This document shows, one piece after another, positions 1-8,852 of a stretch of DNA of 64,000 bases. Within the stretch, counting starts at the first letter, position 1; every line of letters starts with the position of its first letter. The notes below the pieces were generated by a model. That model searched no databases, was not told the DNA's origin, and saw only the letters and a program-made list of their open reading frames with translations. This DNA comes from Nocardia brasiliensis IFM 10847 (GTDB lineage: Bacteria > Actinomycetota > Actinomycetes > Mycobacteriales > Mycobacteriaceae): positions 43,907 through 107,906 of the forward strand of contig NZ_BAUA01000062.1 of assembly GCF_000710915.1 (NCBI RefSeq), written 5' to 3'. Position numbers and translations under genes: made by a program.

Positions 1-1
1 G

Positions 2-412
2 GTCTCCTGCAACCGCCATGCCGAACTCAGCGCACACGCCGATATCGGCATCGAAATCGAAACGGGCCCAGAGGTTTTGACCGGATCTACGCGGTTGAAG
101 GCGGGTACCGCGCAGAAGATGGTCTGCAACATGCTCTCGACCGCGACCATGGTGCGCTCCGGCAAGGTGTACGGCAACCTCATGGTGGACGTGCGGCCGA
201 CCAACGCCAAACTGGTCGACCGCGCCTGCCGCATCGTCGCCGACGCCACCGGCGCCGATCTCGCCACCGCCGCCGCCCTGCTCGACGACGCGGGCGGCCA
301 CCCGAAGACCGCGATCGTCATGCGTCTGGCCGGCGTCGACGCGGCCGCGGCCCGTTCCCTGCTCGCCGGCGCAGGCGGTTTCGTGCGGGTCGCGGTGGGC
401 GAGGAAAGCTAG
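2..412 (+). CDS. murQ: N-acetylmuramic acid 6-phosphate etherase, C-terminal part (5' truncated by window edge)
   Basis: The reading frame is open from the first bases of the window, so only the C-terminal portion is present. The TGSTRLKAGTAQK segment followed by LSTATMVRSGKVYGNLMVDV-type residues is the conserved core of MurQ, a SIS-fold lyase. MurQ removes the D-lactyl ether from MurNAc-6-phosphate to give GlcNAc-6-phosphate in cytoplasmic cell-wall recycling. The last 60 residues form the helical tail typical of the family, ending in GEES before a TAG stop. The upstream partner genes lie outside the window. Identification is firm; the N-terminus cannot be assessed. Confidence 0.93.
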   Translation, partial: VSCNRHAELSAHADIGIEIETGPEVLTGSTRLKAGTAQKMVCNMLSTATMVRSGKVYGNLMVDVRPTNAKLVDRACRIVADATGADLATAAALLDDAGGHPKTAIVMRLAGVDAAAARSLLAGAGGFVRVAVGEES

Positions 413-469
413 CGGCCGACGCGAGTCCGCCTCCAGCCCTGCCGGAGACCGCACCGGTACGGTACCGGC

Positions 470-1033
470 ATGCCCTTCGTGATCGATGGTCCGATGACGT
501 GCTATCTCATGCCCGGCGACCACGCCGAGGCCGAGCAGCGGTTTCTGGAACTGGTCGCCGGGCCGGGTGAAACCTGGCTGATCGCCTACGGATTCACCCT
601 CACCGACGCCGCCGACAGCTTGATCGCCGCGCACCGGCGCGGCGTAGCGCTGCACCTCTACCTCGATCACACCCAGTCCGCGGGGCACACGCAGCGGCCC
701 ATCGTGCGGCAGTTGGTCGACGCCGGTATCGAGGTCACCATCGGCACCAGCACCAGCGGACGCAAATACATCTGCCACACCAAAGGTCTCGTGGTGGACA
801 CCCCGGCCGGTCCGCAGTGCTGGGAGGGCTCGGTCAATTTCAGCACCAGCGGATGGCTTCAGGTGAATACCGCGATCAATTTCGGCTCTGCGGCCTGGCG
901 CGACCATTTCGTCGCGCAGTTCAACACGCTGCGCCACTACGCGTGGACCGAGGAGCGCGACCTTCAGCTCATGCCCGCACCCCCGGCCGACCTCGGCGAG
1001 GCGGCGCTGCCGATGCTGCCGCTGACGATCTGA
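470..1033 (+). CDS. Phospholipase D-like domain protein with a single HKD motif
   Basis: A 187-residue protein without a signal peptide. It has one HxK(x)4D signature: H103, K105 and D110 in HTKGLVVD, followed by G-SVNFS at 120-125, the usual Asn/Ser pair after an HKD motif. Single-HKD proteins of this length (Nuc-like endonucleases, some phosphodiesterases) work as homodimers that share one active site. The natural substrate (DNA, phospholipid or other phosphodiester) cannot be told from the sequence. The start ATG lies 57 bases after murQ, and no clear operon partner is present. Family assignment is good; function is open. Confidence 0.72.
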   Translation: MPFVIDGPMTCYLMPGDHAEAEQRFLELVAGPGETWLIAYGFTLTDAADSLIAAHRRGVALHLYLDHTQSAGHTQRPIVRQLVDAGIEVTIGTSTSGRKYICHTKGLVVDTPAGPQCWEGSVNFSTSGWLQVNTAINFGSAAWRDHFVAQFNTLRHYAWTEERDLQLMPAPPADLGEAALPMLPLTI

Positions 1034-1040
1034 GCATCGG

Positions 1041-1499
1041 CTAGGAGCCGGTCGAGCCCAGCGCGACCTTTTTCATCGTGAAGACGCCCAGTTCGGTCTT
1101 CTTTTTGTCGGTGCCGATGCTCACCACGTCGGCCGTGAAACTGCTCGGTTTGCCGGTGCCGTCACATGTCAGCGCGGAAATGGTGGCGTGAACCGTGCTG
1201 CCGTCGCCGATCAACTGGGTACCGCTCCAGCTGGTCAGCACATTCTTCGCGTCGACCACGAATTGTCCCAGGTAAACCACCGGTTCCGCGCCCGCCCGGG
1301 TGTATTTCGTTTCCACGAAATTGATCAGACCACCGAAACCACCGACCAGGGTGTTGTTCTCGCCGCCTTTCCACGCGCCGTCATACGCGCTGCGATCGGC
1401 CACCGACTCGCAGGTCGCGGCATGCGCGGCGGGCGCGACACCGGTCAACGCGCCGAGACCGAGCAGCCCGGCACACAGCAGTACGACACCCTCGGACAT
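1041..1499 (-). CDS. Small secreted protein of unknown function
   Basis: From the second in-frame ATG this is a 152-residue protein with a Sec signal peptide (hydrophobic VVLLCAGLLGLGALTG core, likely cleavage after AAHA). The mature part has two cysteines (in ATCESV and LTCDG) that could form a disulfide, and it is otherwise a beta-rich, Thr/Gly-rich domain. An ATG at 1523 would add eight residues, but the signal peptide fits better from 1499. I do not recognise the family. Similar short exported proteins are common in Nocardia-like genomes. The gene converges with the PLD-like gene, leaving only 7 bases between the stops. Confidence 0.6.
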   Translation of the reverse strand: MSEGVVLLCAGLLGLGALTGVAPAAHAATCESVADRSAYDGAWKGGENNTLVGGFGGLINFVETKYTRAGAEPVVYLGQFVVDAKNVLTSWSGTQLIGDGSTVHATISALTCDGTGKPSSFTADVVSIGTDKKKTELGVFTMKKVALGSTGS

Positions 1500-1630
1500 C
1501 CCCCTGGCATCACCTAGTGGCACGGTTTCGAATCCCTTCCATTTCCGATAGCCGACACAACCGACCAGCCAGTATTACAAGGGAAATCCGAATAACCCGC
1601 GCGGGCGCGCGGAAGAAACAACGCGGCGCG

Positions 1631-2599
1631 TTACGAGTCCGGGGTGGAATTCGCGCGGCGGGCGCGGGCGCGGCGCTTTCCCTCGTGCATGGCCTGCACG
1701 CGGGCGACCGGAATGGTGTGGCCTTCGGCGACGAGATCGGCCGGCAGGCTTTGCGGAGCGGGCATTTCGGAGGCCCACGGGTCGCGGTCGCCGAGCTGCG
1801 CCAGCGCGTTGCGCACGGTGAAATCGCGCGGGGTGACCTGCTCGAGATCCGACCAGGCCACCGGGAACGACACCGTCGTGCCCGGCCGGATGCGCGGGCT
1901 GTAGGCGGCGACCACGGTCGCGCCGCCCGCCCGGGTGGAGTCGAGGAACACCCGACCACCCCGGTCCTCGCGAATGAACGCGGTGGTCGCCAGGTCCGGA
2001 TCGATCCGCTCCGCACGGGCGGCGATCGCCCGGGTCGCGGCCGCGACATCATCGATGGCGAGCCCGGGCACCAACGGGACGAAGACGTGCACCCCTTTGG
2101 CGCCACTGGTTTTCACCGCGCCGTCGAGCCCGTCGTTGCCGAGCGCCGTGCGGATCAGCTGCGCGGCGCGCACCGCCTGCCCGAACGGCTGCTCCGGCGC
2201 CGGATCGATATCGAGTACGAGGTGCGTCGGGCCTTTGCCGTGGTCGGCGAGCAGCAGCGTCGTGTGGTACTCGATCGCCCGCTGGTTGCCGAACCACACC
2301 AGCGTGCGGACTTCGTCGGCCAGCGCGTAAGTGACTTCGCGACGGGAACTCTCGGCCCACATCGTCACCCGGTGCATCCACTCCGGGGTGTACTTGGGCA
2401 GGTTCTTCTGCATGAACGGCTCCTGCCCCGGCCGCACCCGGATCACCGACAGCGGCCGGTCGCGCAGCTGGCGCACCATTCGCTCGCCGACCGCCGCCAG
2501 GTAGTCGACCAGATCCCGCTTGGTCGCCTCGGCGCCGTCGAACAGCGGCTTGTCGAGGTTGGTCAGCGCGATCCCCGCGCGGACCTCTGCACTGCCCAT
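1631..2599 (-). CDS. Stand-alone LigD-type polymerase/primase domain (PolDom) protein
   Basis: The 322-residue protein matches the polymerase domain of bacterial LigD, an archaeo-eukaryotic primase fold. It has the metal-binding DID pair at 130-132, SGAKGVH at 165-171, and a third carboxylate at D220 in VFLD followed by the A-x-YSPR-x-RPG segment. No ligase or 3'-phosphoesterase domain is present, so it resembles mycobacterial PolD/PrimC-like proteins. Those add rNTPs or dNTPs during end joining and gap filling. The frame stays open upstream to 2881, but that extension is Arg/Ser-rich shadow coding overlapping the peptidase gene. The ATG at 2599 (MGSAEVRAG) precedes the first conserved residues. 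Confidence 0.85.
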   Translation of the reverse strand: MGSAEVRAGIALTNLDKPLFDGAEATKRDLVDYLAAVGERMVRQLRDRPLSVIRVRPGQEPFMQKNLPKYTPEWMHRVTMWAESSRREVTYALADEVRTLVWFGNQRAIEYHTTLLLADHGKGPTHLVLDIDPAPEQPFGQAVRAAQLIRTALGNDGLDGAVKTSGAKGVHVFVPLVPGLAIDDVAAATRAIAARAERIDPDLATTAFIREDRGGRVFLDSTRAGGATVVAAYSPRIRPGTTVSFPVAWSDLEQVTPRDFTVRNALAQLGDRDPWASEMPAPQSLPADLVAEGHTIPVARVQAMHEGKRRARARRANSTPDS

Positions 2600-2630
2600 C
2601 GGCTCACCATGCCCGCCGCGGGCAGCGCGG

Positions 2631-3236
2631 TCAACCCGGGTGTTTCGCGGGCTGTATCGCGGCGAGCGCGTCCACCACGGTGCGATTCGCGCCGTTCGCG
2701 TGCCGTCCGAGCTGCGGCCAGCCCTGCCCGGCGGGCCCCAGCAACTGGGTCCAGACCTCCCGGGTCCGTTCGAGCAGTTCCCGCTGCTCCGGGTCACTGA
2801 GCGAGGACAGGAACCCACCCAGGAAGCGCGCCGCGGCGAGCCAGTCGAGCGGATCGATCTTGGCGCCCGGGTCGTAGCCATACGGCATCACGCTGAGATG
2901 CAGGTGCGGACCGCTGGATTGGCCGTTGCTGCCGACGTAACCGATCAGCTGGCCCGCCTCGACCCGGTCGCCGACCGCCAGTCCGGTCGCGCGGGCATCC
3001 CACATATGCCCGTATTCGGTGACACCGCCGCCCTCCGCGGCGGGATGGTCGATGACAATCCACTGTCCGTAGCCCGCGGCGGCACCGAGGTGGAGCACCG
3101 TGCCGCCGGCACAGGCGTGGATCGGTGTCCCGTCGGGCGCCGGGAAGTCCTGACCGGAATGGAATCCGCCGTCCCGTGGGCCGAACGGTGAACCGATCGT
3201 GAGCGTTTCGCGGGTCATGGGCCAATAGCGAGTCAT
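2631..3236 (-). CDS. M23-family (LytM-type) metallopeptidase
   Basis: A 201-residue protein whose first 120 residues form a LytM/M23 zinc peptidase domain: HSGQD (H26, D30) and GPHLHL (catalytic/zinc His 111-113). An ordinary glycine-rich lysostaphin-like core lies between them. M23 enzymes cleave peptide cross-links of peptidoglycan, though some are regulatory. No signal peptide is visible from the start at 3236 (MTRYWPMTRETL). Either export is non-classical, the start is further upstream, or the enzyme acts inside the cell. The C-terminal 80 residues are helical with no recognised domain. It lies 31 bases upstream of the polymerase-domain gene on the same strand. Confidence 0.82.
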   Translation of the reverse strand: MTRYWPMTRETLTIGSPFGPRDGGFHSGQDFPAPDGTPIHACAGGTVLHLGAAAGYGQWIVIDHPAAEGGGVTEYGHMWDARATGLAVGDRVEAGQLIGYVGSNGQSSGPHLHLSVMPYGYDPGAKIDPLDWLAAARFLGGFLSSLSDPEQRELLERTREVWTQLLGPAGQGWPQLGRHANGANRTVVDALAAIQPAKHPG

Positions 3237-3333
3237 GGGTGCCCTCCTCTCCGCTCCGAATATCGGTGCGCGCCGTCGCGGGTATACCGGTACGGTCCGC
3301 TCAGTGGGCCGAGCCTGGGTCGCGGGCCGGCGG

Positions 3334-4512
3334 TCACAGCCGGAGGTCACGTCCCGCGCCCCAACCGACCACCGCCTGCGCCAGCGTCGCGGCGGTCAAT
3401 GTGAGCAGTGGGAGCGCCCAGCCCGCGGTCAGCGTGTGCAGCAAACCGAGCAGCAAGGGGCCGACCGCGGCGACCGCGAAGCCGACCGTCTGTGCCATTG
3501 CGGCGAGGGCGGCCGCCTGTGCGGCGTCGTCGGCCCGCCTGCTCTGGAAGGTCATGGCCAGCACCAGACATACGCCCGCGCCGAGACCGATCAGCAGCAC
3601 CGAGACCGGCACCAAGCGCGGCGCGAGCGCGAGCAGCAGGAAACCGATCGCGTTCAGCGCCGAGGCGCCCGCGGCGAGCAGTCGCTGGTCGCCGAGCCAC
3701 CGCTCGAGCCACGGCAGCAGATTGACCGCGAGCAGACCGAGCAGCTGAAAGGCGAACAGCAGCACACCCGCCGCCCGCTCGGACACGCCGTTGTCGTGCA
3801 CGATGCTCGGCAGCCAGGCGATCATCGCGTAGAAGCCCAGCGACTGCAGGCCCATGAACACGCTCACCTGCCAGGCGAGACCGGACCGCCACGGGATGCC
3901 CGCGGGCGCCGTGGCGGCCGGTGCCCGCACCTGTCCGCGCTGCTGCCCCGACCAGACCAGCAGCGCGGCGACCGCGAGCACCACCCAGCATGCCAGCGCG
4001 CTGCGCCAGCCGCCGGGCAAGTGCTCCGACAGCGGCACCGACACCCCCGACGACACCGCCGCGGTCAGGGTCATCGCGGTCACGTAAGCGCCTGTCGCCC
4101 AGCCGATCCGGCGCTCGGGCAGGCTCGCGCGCAGCACCGACGGCAACAGCACGTTGCCGAAGGTGATGGCCACGGCCAAGATCGCGGTGCCCGCGAACAA
4201 GCACCACAGGCCGGCCGCCGAACGCAGCAGCACACCCGCGACGAGCCCGAGCAGGGCGAACAGCAGTACGCGAGCGGACCCGCGACCCGCGATCCGCACG
4301 ACCAGGGGCGAGACGGCGGCGAATATCAGCAACGGCAACGCACCGAGAACCCCGCTGCCCGCACTGGACAGCCCCGTCTCGCGTTCGATGGTGGGCAGCA
4401 GCGCACCGACGCCGGTGAGCGCGGCCCGCAGGTTCGCGCCGATCAGCACGATGCCGATCAGCAGTCCCGCGGTCGGCAGGGTTCGGGTGCGCTCGACCAC
4501 GACGGAGTTCAT
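3334..4512 (-). CDS. MFS transporter of the CynX/NimT (cyanate permease-like) family
   Basis: The 392-residue protein has about 12 hydrophobic helices. The N-terminal IGANLRAALTGVGALLP segment is characteristic of the CynX/NimT branch of the major facilitator superfamily. A basic loop (RIAGRGSARV) follows the second helix. Known relatives move cyanate, nitroimidazole-type compounds or small organic anions, so the substrate here is unassigned. The gene lies three bases downstream of the cytochrome b561 stop on the same strand and may be the last gene of the peroxidase/b561 unit. That would make it a candidate exporter for the neighbouring Dpg-type pathway (inference). Confidence 0.8.
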   Translation of the reverse strand: MNSVVVERTRTLPTAGLLIGIVLIGANLRAALTGVGALLPTIERETGLSSAGSGVLGALPLLIFAAVSPLVVRIAGRGSARVLLFALLGLVAGVLLRSAAGLWCLFAGTAILAVAITFGNVLLPSVLRASLPERRIGWATGAYVTAMTLTAAVSSGVSVPLSEHLPGGWRSALACWVVLAVAALLVWSGQQRGQVRAPAATAPAGIPWRSGLAWQVSVFMGLQSLGFYAMIAWLPSIVHDNGVSERAAGVLLFAFQLLGLLAVNLLPWLERWLGDQRLLAAGASALNAIGFLLLALAPRLVPVSVLLIGLGAGVCLVLAMTFQSRRADDAAQAAALAAMAQTVGFAVAAVGPLLLGLLHTLTAGWALPLLTLTAATLAQAVVGWGAGRDLRL

Positions 4513-4515
4513 CGA

Positions 4516-5079
4516 CTAGTGGTTCGAGCCGAAGGTCATCCGCCGAAGCAGCTTGTCCCGCAACAGCAGTGCGTGGAACAGCACCGCGCAGATGTGCGCG
4601 GTGAAGGCCGCGAGCAGCAGATAGGCGAGGATGCCGTGCACCGTGCGCAGCGTCGCGTACAGCCCCGCGTCGGTGGGCACGATCGCCGGGACGCGCAGCC
4701 CGCCGAAGATCCGAATCGGTATCCCGGAGGCCGAAACCAGGGCCCAGCCGATGATCGGCTGGGCCAGAAACAGTGCGTACATGAGGATTTCGGAGCCGAT
4801 GGCGATCAGCCGCTCGGGCATGCTCAGGTCGAGCGGGGGTGGGGGCGGCCGGTGCCACAGCCGATTTCCGATGCGCAGCACGGCCAACGCCAGGATCGCG
4901 AACCCGAGGGACTTGTGCACCTCCAGCAGCACGTTGTAGCGGCCGAGCGAACCGACCAGCGCGCCGCCGATGAAGATCATCGCGACGATCGCGATCGCCA
5001 TCAGCCAGTGCAGGATTCGCGCCGTGACGCCGAATCGGTCGAGCTGCTGGGTGCGGCTTTCGCCGAGTGCGGTCATCAT
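4516..5079 (-). CDS. Cytochrome b561 family membrane protein
   Basis: This 187-residue protein has four transmembrane helices. It has the histidines expected for di-heme b561 proteins: HWLM in helix 1, HKSLGF in helix 2, HGILAY in helix 3, and HICAVLFH in helix 4. Such proteins carry electrons across the membrane, typically between quinol and a periplasmic acceptor. The start ATG overlaps the stop of the upstream catalase-family gene (ATGA), so the two are translationally coupled. The pairing of a small catalase-like protein with cytochrome b561 is known from other bacteria and suggests electron delivery to the peroxidase. A further open frame to 5310 is not supported. Confidence 0.86.
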   Translation of the reverse strand: MMTALGESRTQQLDRFGVTARILHWLMAIAIVAMIFIGGALVGSLGRYNVLLEVHKSLGFAILALAVLRIGNRLWHRPPPPPLDLSMPERLIAIGSEILMYALFLAQPIIGWALVSASGIPIRIFGGLRVPAIVPTDAGLYATLRTVHGILAYLLLAAFTAHICAVLFHALLLRDKLLRRMTFGSNH

Positions 5080-6146
5080 GCCCGCACCACCTGGATCGCG
5101 CCCGCGGCCCGCGGCTCGCCCGCCCGCCGTCGGAACGATTCGGCGTAGACGGCCGACCGAGCGGGCAGCAGCGGATCGTCGGAAGCCGCGATGCCGTCGG
5201 GTAACACGAGCGGATCGAAATTGACGTCCTGCACATTGTCGGCGGCTTCGGTGCGCACCGCGTCGAGCACCAGCGTGCCGACCTCCACGGCGCGCCGATC
5301 GGCGGGCCACGATCTCGTCGCGTCATCGGTGGGGTCCTGGCCGCGAATCCCGATGACCAAGCGCAGTTTCCAGCGCAGCGGGCCGCGCCGCAGATCGGCG
5401 ACGAGTGCGTCGAACAACTGGTCCGCGCCCGGCCGCTGCGGCGGCACCGGGCTCGTCTCCGGTTCGAACTGCCAGCGCACGGGCACCGCGCGGCCCTTGG
5501 CGTCGGTGCACTCGAACGCGTTCAGACCGTAGTAGGTCGAACTGGCGAAGCTCGGGGCGTGCGGCCCCTGCTCGATGAGCGCGAGGGCGGCCGCGGTTTT
5601 CGGATGTGTGGCCAGGTGTTGGCGCATCCGCTCCGGGTCGGGTTTGCCGGTCGCCGGATCGGGCGCGAAAGCCAGTGTCCGCGTGTAGAAATCGTCCGGG
5701 GTCGCGTCGAGAAACACCGGGACGTTCACCAGCGCCATCCGCCACTGCTCCCCGTTCGGCAGGAACAGCCGCAGGCCGAGTCCGCGCGGCGTAGCGAGAT
5801 CGTCCGGCACGTGCGGATTTCCGCCGGCCAGGGAGAAACGGCCGTCGAGGCGATACCGGCCGGCGCGGAACACCGATGCCTTGCACACTTCGACGCCGTT
5901 GCCATTGCTCTCGAAATACCCCGCCACGGCAACCCCTTTGGCGTGGTTGCGGCGGCGGCCGGAAAAGTTCCCGCCCGCCGCCTCCTGCAGCCGGTCGGCG
6001 ATTCGCCGCGCCGTCAAACGCCGAGGGCCGATGATGTTTTCGCTGAACAGGAAGCCGCCGATGCTCGCGGCACCGACTGCGGCGAGCACCGCGCCGCCCA
6101 GTACCGTGCGCCGATTCAACGACAAACCCGCACTTTCGTCGGTCAT
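5076..6146 (-). CDS. Catalase-family heme peroxidase (SrpA-like) with N-terminal membrane/Tat-like segment
   Basis: A 356-residue minimal catalase-fold protein, well short of classical catalases (about 480 or more). The distal histidine motif is RNHAKGVAVAGYF (H68). The C-terminal DPLLPARSAVYAESFRRR aligns with the catalase proximal-tyrosine helix, with the heme ligand likely Y334. The N-terminus has NRRTVLGG followed by a hydrophobic stretch, resembling a Tat signal or an anchor with a weak twin-arginine motif, so it probably acts outside the membrane or anchored to it. The start at 6146 has an AGGGGGA ribosome-binding site. It is coupled to cytochrome b561 by a 4-base overlap. Peroxidase activity on an organic hydroperoxide is more likely than catalase activity. 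Confidence 0.84.
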   Translation of the reverse strand: MTDESAGLSLNRRTVLGGAVLAAVGAASIGGFLFSENIIGPRRLTARRIADRLQEAAGGNFSGRRRNHAKGVAVAGYFESNGNGVEVCKASVFRAGRYRLDGRFSLAGGNPHVPDDLATPRGLGLRLFLPNGEQWRMALVNVPVFLDATPDDFYTRTLAFAPDPATGKPDPERMRQHLATHPKTAAALALIEQGPHAPSFASSTYYGLNAFECTDAKGRAVPVRWQFEPETSPVPPQRPGADQLFDALVADLRRGPLRWKLRLVIGIRGQDPTDDATRSWPADRRAVEVGTLVLDAVRTEAADNVQDVNFDPLVLPDGIAASDDPLLPARSAVYAESFRRRAGEPRAAGAIQVVRA

Positions 6147-6211
6147 GAGTTCCCCCTCTTTCGTGCACTGGTGGGGCGGCGGCCGCCGCCCCGGAATATC
6201 GCGGGGCCGGA

Positions 6212-8029
6212 TCAGGGCGGGCCGAGCGCCTGCAGGCGTTGCACCAGTTCGGCGTCCACGCCGGGCTTTTCGGCCATGAACATGTCCACCGTGGGCGCGG
6301 GCGGCCCGGACGCGGGATCGACGCGGATGTCGATCACGTAGGGCGCGCCGCCCTCGATCACCTTGAACCCGCGCTCGATGGCGTCGCGCAGCTTGCAACC
6401 CTCGGTGACGACCTCGCCGTCGATGTCGAAGGTCGCCGCGATCGCCGCGAAGTCCTGGTTGGGCTGCCCCAGCCGCAGGTACCAGGGTTCGTTGGCGGGC
6501 TCCCAGCCGTAGATCTGCTCGATCGCGCCGACGCCGGTCATCAGCGTCTTGTACTCGTGGTTGTTCAGCACCAGGTACAGCACCGGCAGGTCGAACTTGC
6601 GCGTGGTCCACCAGGCATTGGTGTGGAACAGCGCGGACCCGTCGCCGACGATGTTCACGACCAGTCGCTCCTTGCCCAGTGCGAGCGAAATACCCAGCGA
6701 CGCAGGCAGAGAGAAGCCCAGCGAGCCGCCGGTGGTGCAGAAGTAGGCGTCGGGCACGTCGTACCGGATCGTCTTCTGCACCGCGGCCAGGATCGAGAAC
6801 GCCTCGTTGATGACGGTGATCGGCTTGCTGAGCGTCTGCTGCACCTCGGCGATGGCCATCGGCACCTGGATGTCGGGAATCCGCGCGTCCACTTCGGCGT
6901 GCGCGAAGAGATCCGTCAGGGCCGCGAACCCTTCGTCGCGTCCGGTCGAAAGCTGATGCACCCGAAAGTTTCTCGCCTCGGCCGCGGACCAGTCGAAGTC
7001 CGGGTGGGTGGCGATGCCGTCGATGATCCGCGGCAACGTCATCGCGATGTCACCGAGGACCCCGACCTCCGAGTAGTAGTTCTTGCCGATCTCCCACGCG
7101 TCGTTGTGCAGCGTGACCTGGGTGAGGTGCGCCGGAATGATCGGCCCGTTCTCCCAGCGGAAGACGAGGATCTGCGCCTGGGTGTTCACCCCGATCTGGA
7201 AGACCGTGTCGAAGTCGCCCAGCTGCATGTGCACGCCCTCCTGAGTGGGCAGCAGCTCGCCCTGCCAGTGCGGCAGATCGTTCGGATAGTTCAGCCTGCT
7301 CGACTGATTCGTCGAATAGACCGCCGCGCCGAGCAGCGTCGCCAGCTCCTCGATCTCCGGCCAGGCCGCCGCCTCGCCGACGCCGTCCCCCACCAGCAGC
7401 ACCGGATTCCGCGCGCGGGCAAGGGTTTCCGCGGCCGCGGCGACGCCGGCGGGATCGCCGATCACCGCGTGCGCGATCCGGGTGGCCCGCCCCGTCTCCT
7501 GCAGCGCGGGCGCCTCGATCAGGAAGTTCCACGGTATCGAGATGAACACCGGCTGGAACGGCGGCACCTGCACCTCTTTGAACGCGCGCTGCATGACGAT
7601 CGGGATCTCGTCGACGTTGCGGATCTCGTGCGCCCACTTGGTGTACTGGCCCGCGGTCCGCACCAGGTCCGAGGCCAGGATCGGCTCCTGCACCAGCAGA
7701 TCGCTGTGCTGCTGGCCGCAGAACACCAGCAGTGGGATGTTGGACCGGTAAGCGTTGAACAGGTTTCCGATGATGTTGGCGGTGCCCGGCGTGACGTGCA
7801 CGATCGCCGCGCCCGGCCGCCCCGACATCCTGGCGTAGCCCATGGCGGCGCCGAGCGCGATGTTCTCGTGCAGGCACGGAATGTAGGACACCCCGTTCTC
7901 CGGGATGGTGGTGCCATCGATCAGCGGGATCTCGTGGGTGCCCGGCACGCCGAAGGCGTATTCGATCCCCGCGTCGCGCAGATAGTCGAAGATGATGTCG
8001 CGTCCCAGCTTCTTACCAGGTGAATCCAT
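6212..8029 (-). CDS. Thiamine-diphosphate-dependent decarboxylase, benzoylformate decarboxylase-like
   Basis: The protein of about 605 residues has the three-domain layout of the acetolactate synthase/benzoylformate decarboxylase superfamily. (Numbering is from the alternative ATG at 8035.) The catalytic Glu is E57 in LHENIALGAAMGYA. His80 in VHVTPGTAN aligns by eye with the active-site His70 of benzoylformate decarboxylase. The ThDP-binding GDG...NN motif begins near residue 463. The second ATG (8029) is preferred because AAGGA lies six bases before it and abuts the first. It lies 10 bases after dpgD on the same strand. Substrate is inferred: 3,5-dihydroxyphenylglyoxylate from DpgC, which would give 3,5-dihydroxybenzaldehyde or a carboligation product. 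A generic acetolactate synthase role is less likely given the context. Confidence 0.85.
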   Translation of the reverse strand: MDSPGKKLGRDIIFDYLRDAGIEYAFGVPGTHEIPLIDGTTIPENGVSYIPCLHENIALGAAMGYARMSGRPGAAIVHVTPGTANIIGNLFNAYRSNIPLLVFCGQQHSDLLVQEPILASDLVRTAGQYTKWAHEIRNVDEIPIVMQRAFKEVQVPPFQPVFISIPWNFLIEAPALQETGRATRIAHAVIGDPAGVAAAAETLARARNPVLLVGDGVGEAAAWPEIEELATLLGAAVYSTNQSSRLNYPNDLPHWQGELLPTQEGVHMQLGDFDTVFQIGVNTQAQILVFRWENGPIIPAHLTQVTLHNDAWEIGKNYYSEVGVLGDIAMTLPRIIDGIATHPDFDWSAAEARNFRVHQLSTGRDEGFAALTDLFAHAEVDARIPDIQVPMAIAEVQQTLSKPITVINEAFSILAAVQKTIRYDVPDAYFCTTGGSLGFSLPASLGISLALGKERLVVNIVGDGSALFHTNAWWTTRKFDLPVLYLVLNNHEYKTLMTGVGAIEQIYGWEPANEPWYLRLGQPNQDFAAIAATFDIDGEVVTEGCKLRDAIERGFKVIEGGAPYVIDIRVDPASGPPAPTVDMFMAEKPGVDAELVQRLQALGPP

Positions 8030-8039
8030 TGTCATTCCT

Positions 8040-8852
8040 TCATTGCCCGGTCCAGTTCGGGGCGCGTTTCGCCACGAAGGCCCGGGGTCCTTCCTGTGCG
8101 TCGGCCGAGTTCGCCCGCAGGGTCTCCCACGGGTAATCGGCCACGAATGCGTCCGGCAGCGACTTGGCCGCCCCGGCCGCGGCGGCCTGTTTGATCGCGC
8201 GCACCGACAGCGGCGCGCAGGCCAGCAGATCGGCGACCCAGCGATCGACGCAGGCGTCCAGTTCGGCGGCCGGGACCACCTCGTTGATCAGGCCGAGTGC
8301 GGCGGCCCGTGCGGCGGGCAACCGCCGACCGGTCAGCAGATACCCGAGCGCCACCCGGTACGGCGCCTGCCGCGGCAGCCGGAACACCCCGCCCGCCCCC
8401 GGGATCAGCCCGAGTTTCGCTTCTGGGAGCCCGAATTCGGCGTCATCGGCGGCGACGATGAGGTCGCAGGCGAGCGCGAGTTCGAAACCACCGCCGAGCG
8501 CGTAGCCGGACACCTTGGCGATCACCGGCTTGGCGAAGGCGAACCGCTCGGTCAGCCGGGGGAATCCCGGTTTGCCCGCACTACCGAACGACGAGTGCGC
8601 CGTGCCCGCGTCGATCCGCCCGGCCAGCTCCTTCAGATCCTGCCCGACCGAAAACGCCCGTCCCCCTTTGCCGCCGAGCACTACCACCCAGATCGCCGGG
8701 TCGGCCTCGATATCGTCCCAGACCTGCCCGAGCTCGTGGTGCATCCGCAGGTTCATCGCGTTGAGCACCTCGGGTCGGTCGAGTTCCACGGTGGCCACGC
8801 GGCCGTGCTTGCGGTAGTCCACCGTCGTCAGGGTCTCCACGGACAGCGTCAT
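8040..8852 (-). CDS. dpgD: Enoyl-CoA hydratase DpgD
   Basis: A 270-residue crotonase-fold protein with the oxyanion-hole segments [11 protein letters not shown] and [18 protein letters not shown], and the [12 protein letters not shown] segment carrying an acidic residue. In glycopeptide and related clusters DpgD helps convert the DpgA polyketide product to 3,5-dihydroxyphenylacetyl-CoA by dehydration/aromatisation. The start overlaps the dpgC stop (ATGA), giving the canonical dpgA-B-C-D order, which is the main reason for the name. By fold alone it could be any enoyl-CoA hydratase. Confidence 0.85.
   Translation of the reverse strand: MTLSVETLTTVDYRKHGRVATVELDRPEVLNAMNLRMHHELGQVWDDIEADPAIWVVVLGGKGGRAFSVGQDLKELAGRIDAGTAHSSFGSAGKPGFPRLTERFAFAKPVIAKVSGYALGGGFELALACDLIVAADDAEFGLPEAKLGLIPGAGGVFRLPRQAPYRVALGYLLTGRRLPAARAAALGLINEVVPAAELDACVDRWVADLLACAPLSVRAIKQAAAAGAAKSLPDAFVADYPWETLRANSADAQEGPRAFVAKRAPNWTGQ

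Noticed and set aside
3235..5148. Long rightward open frame of 637 codons
   Set aside because: It is antisense to the MFS and cytochrome b561 genes, is rich in Arg, Gln and Asp as expected for a high-GC shadow frame, and has no domain.
6239..8023. Rightward open frame of 594 codons
   Set aside because: Antisense to the well-supported ThDP decarboxylase; composition is that of a shadow frame.
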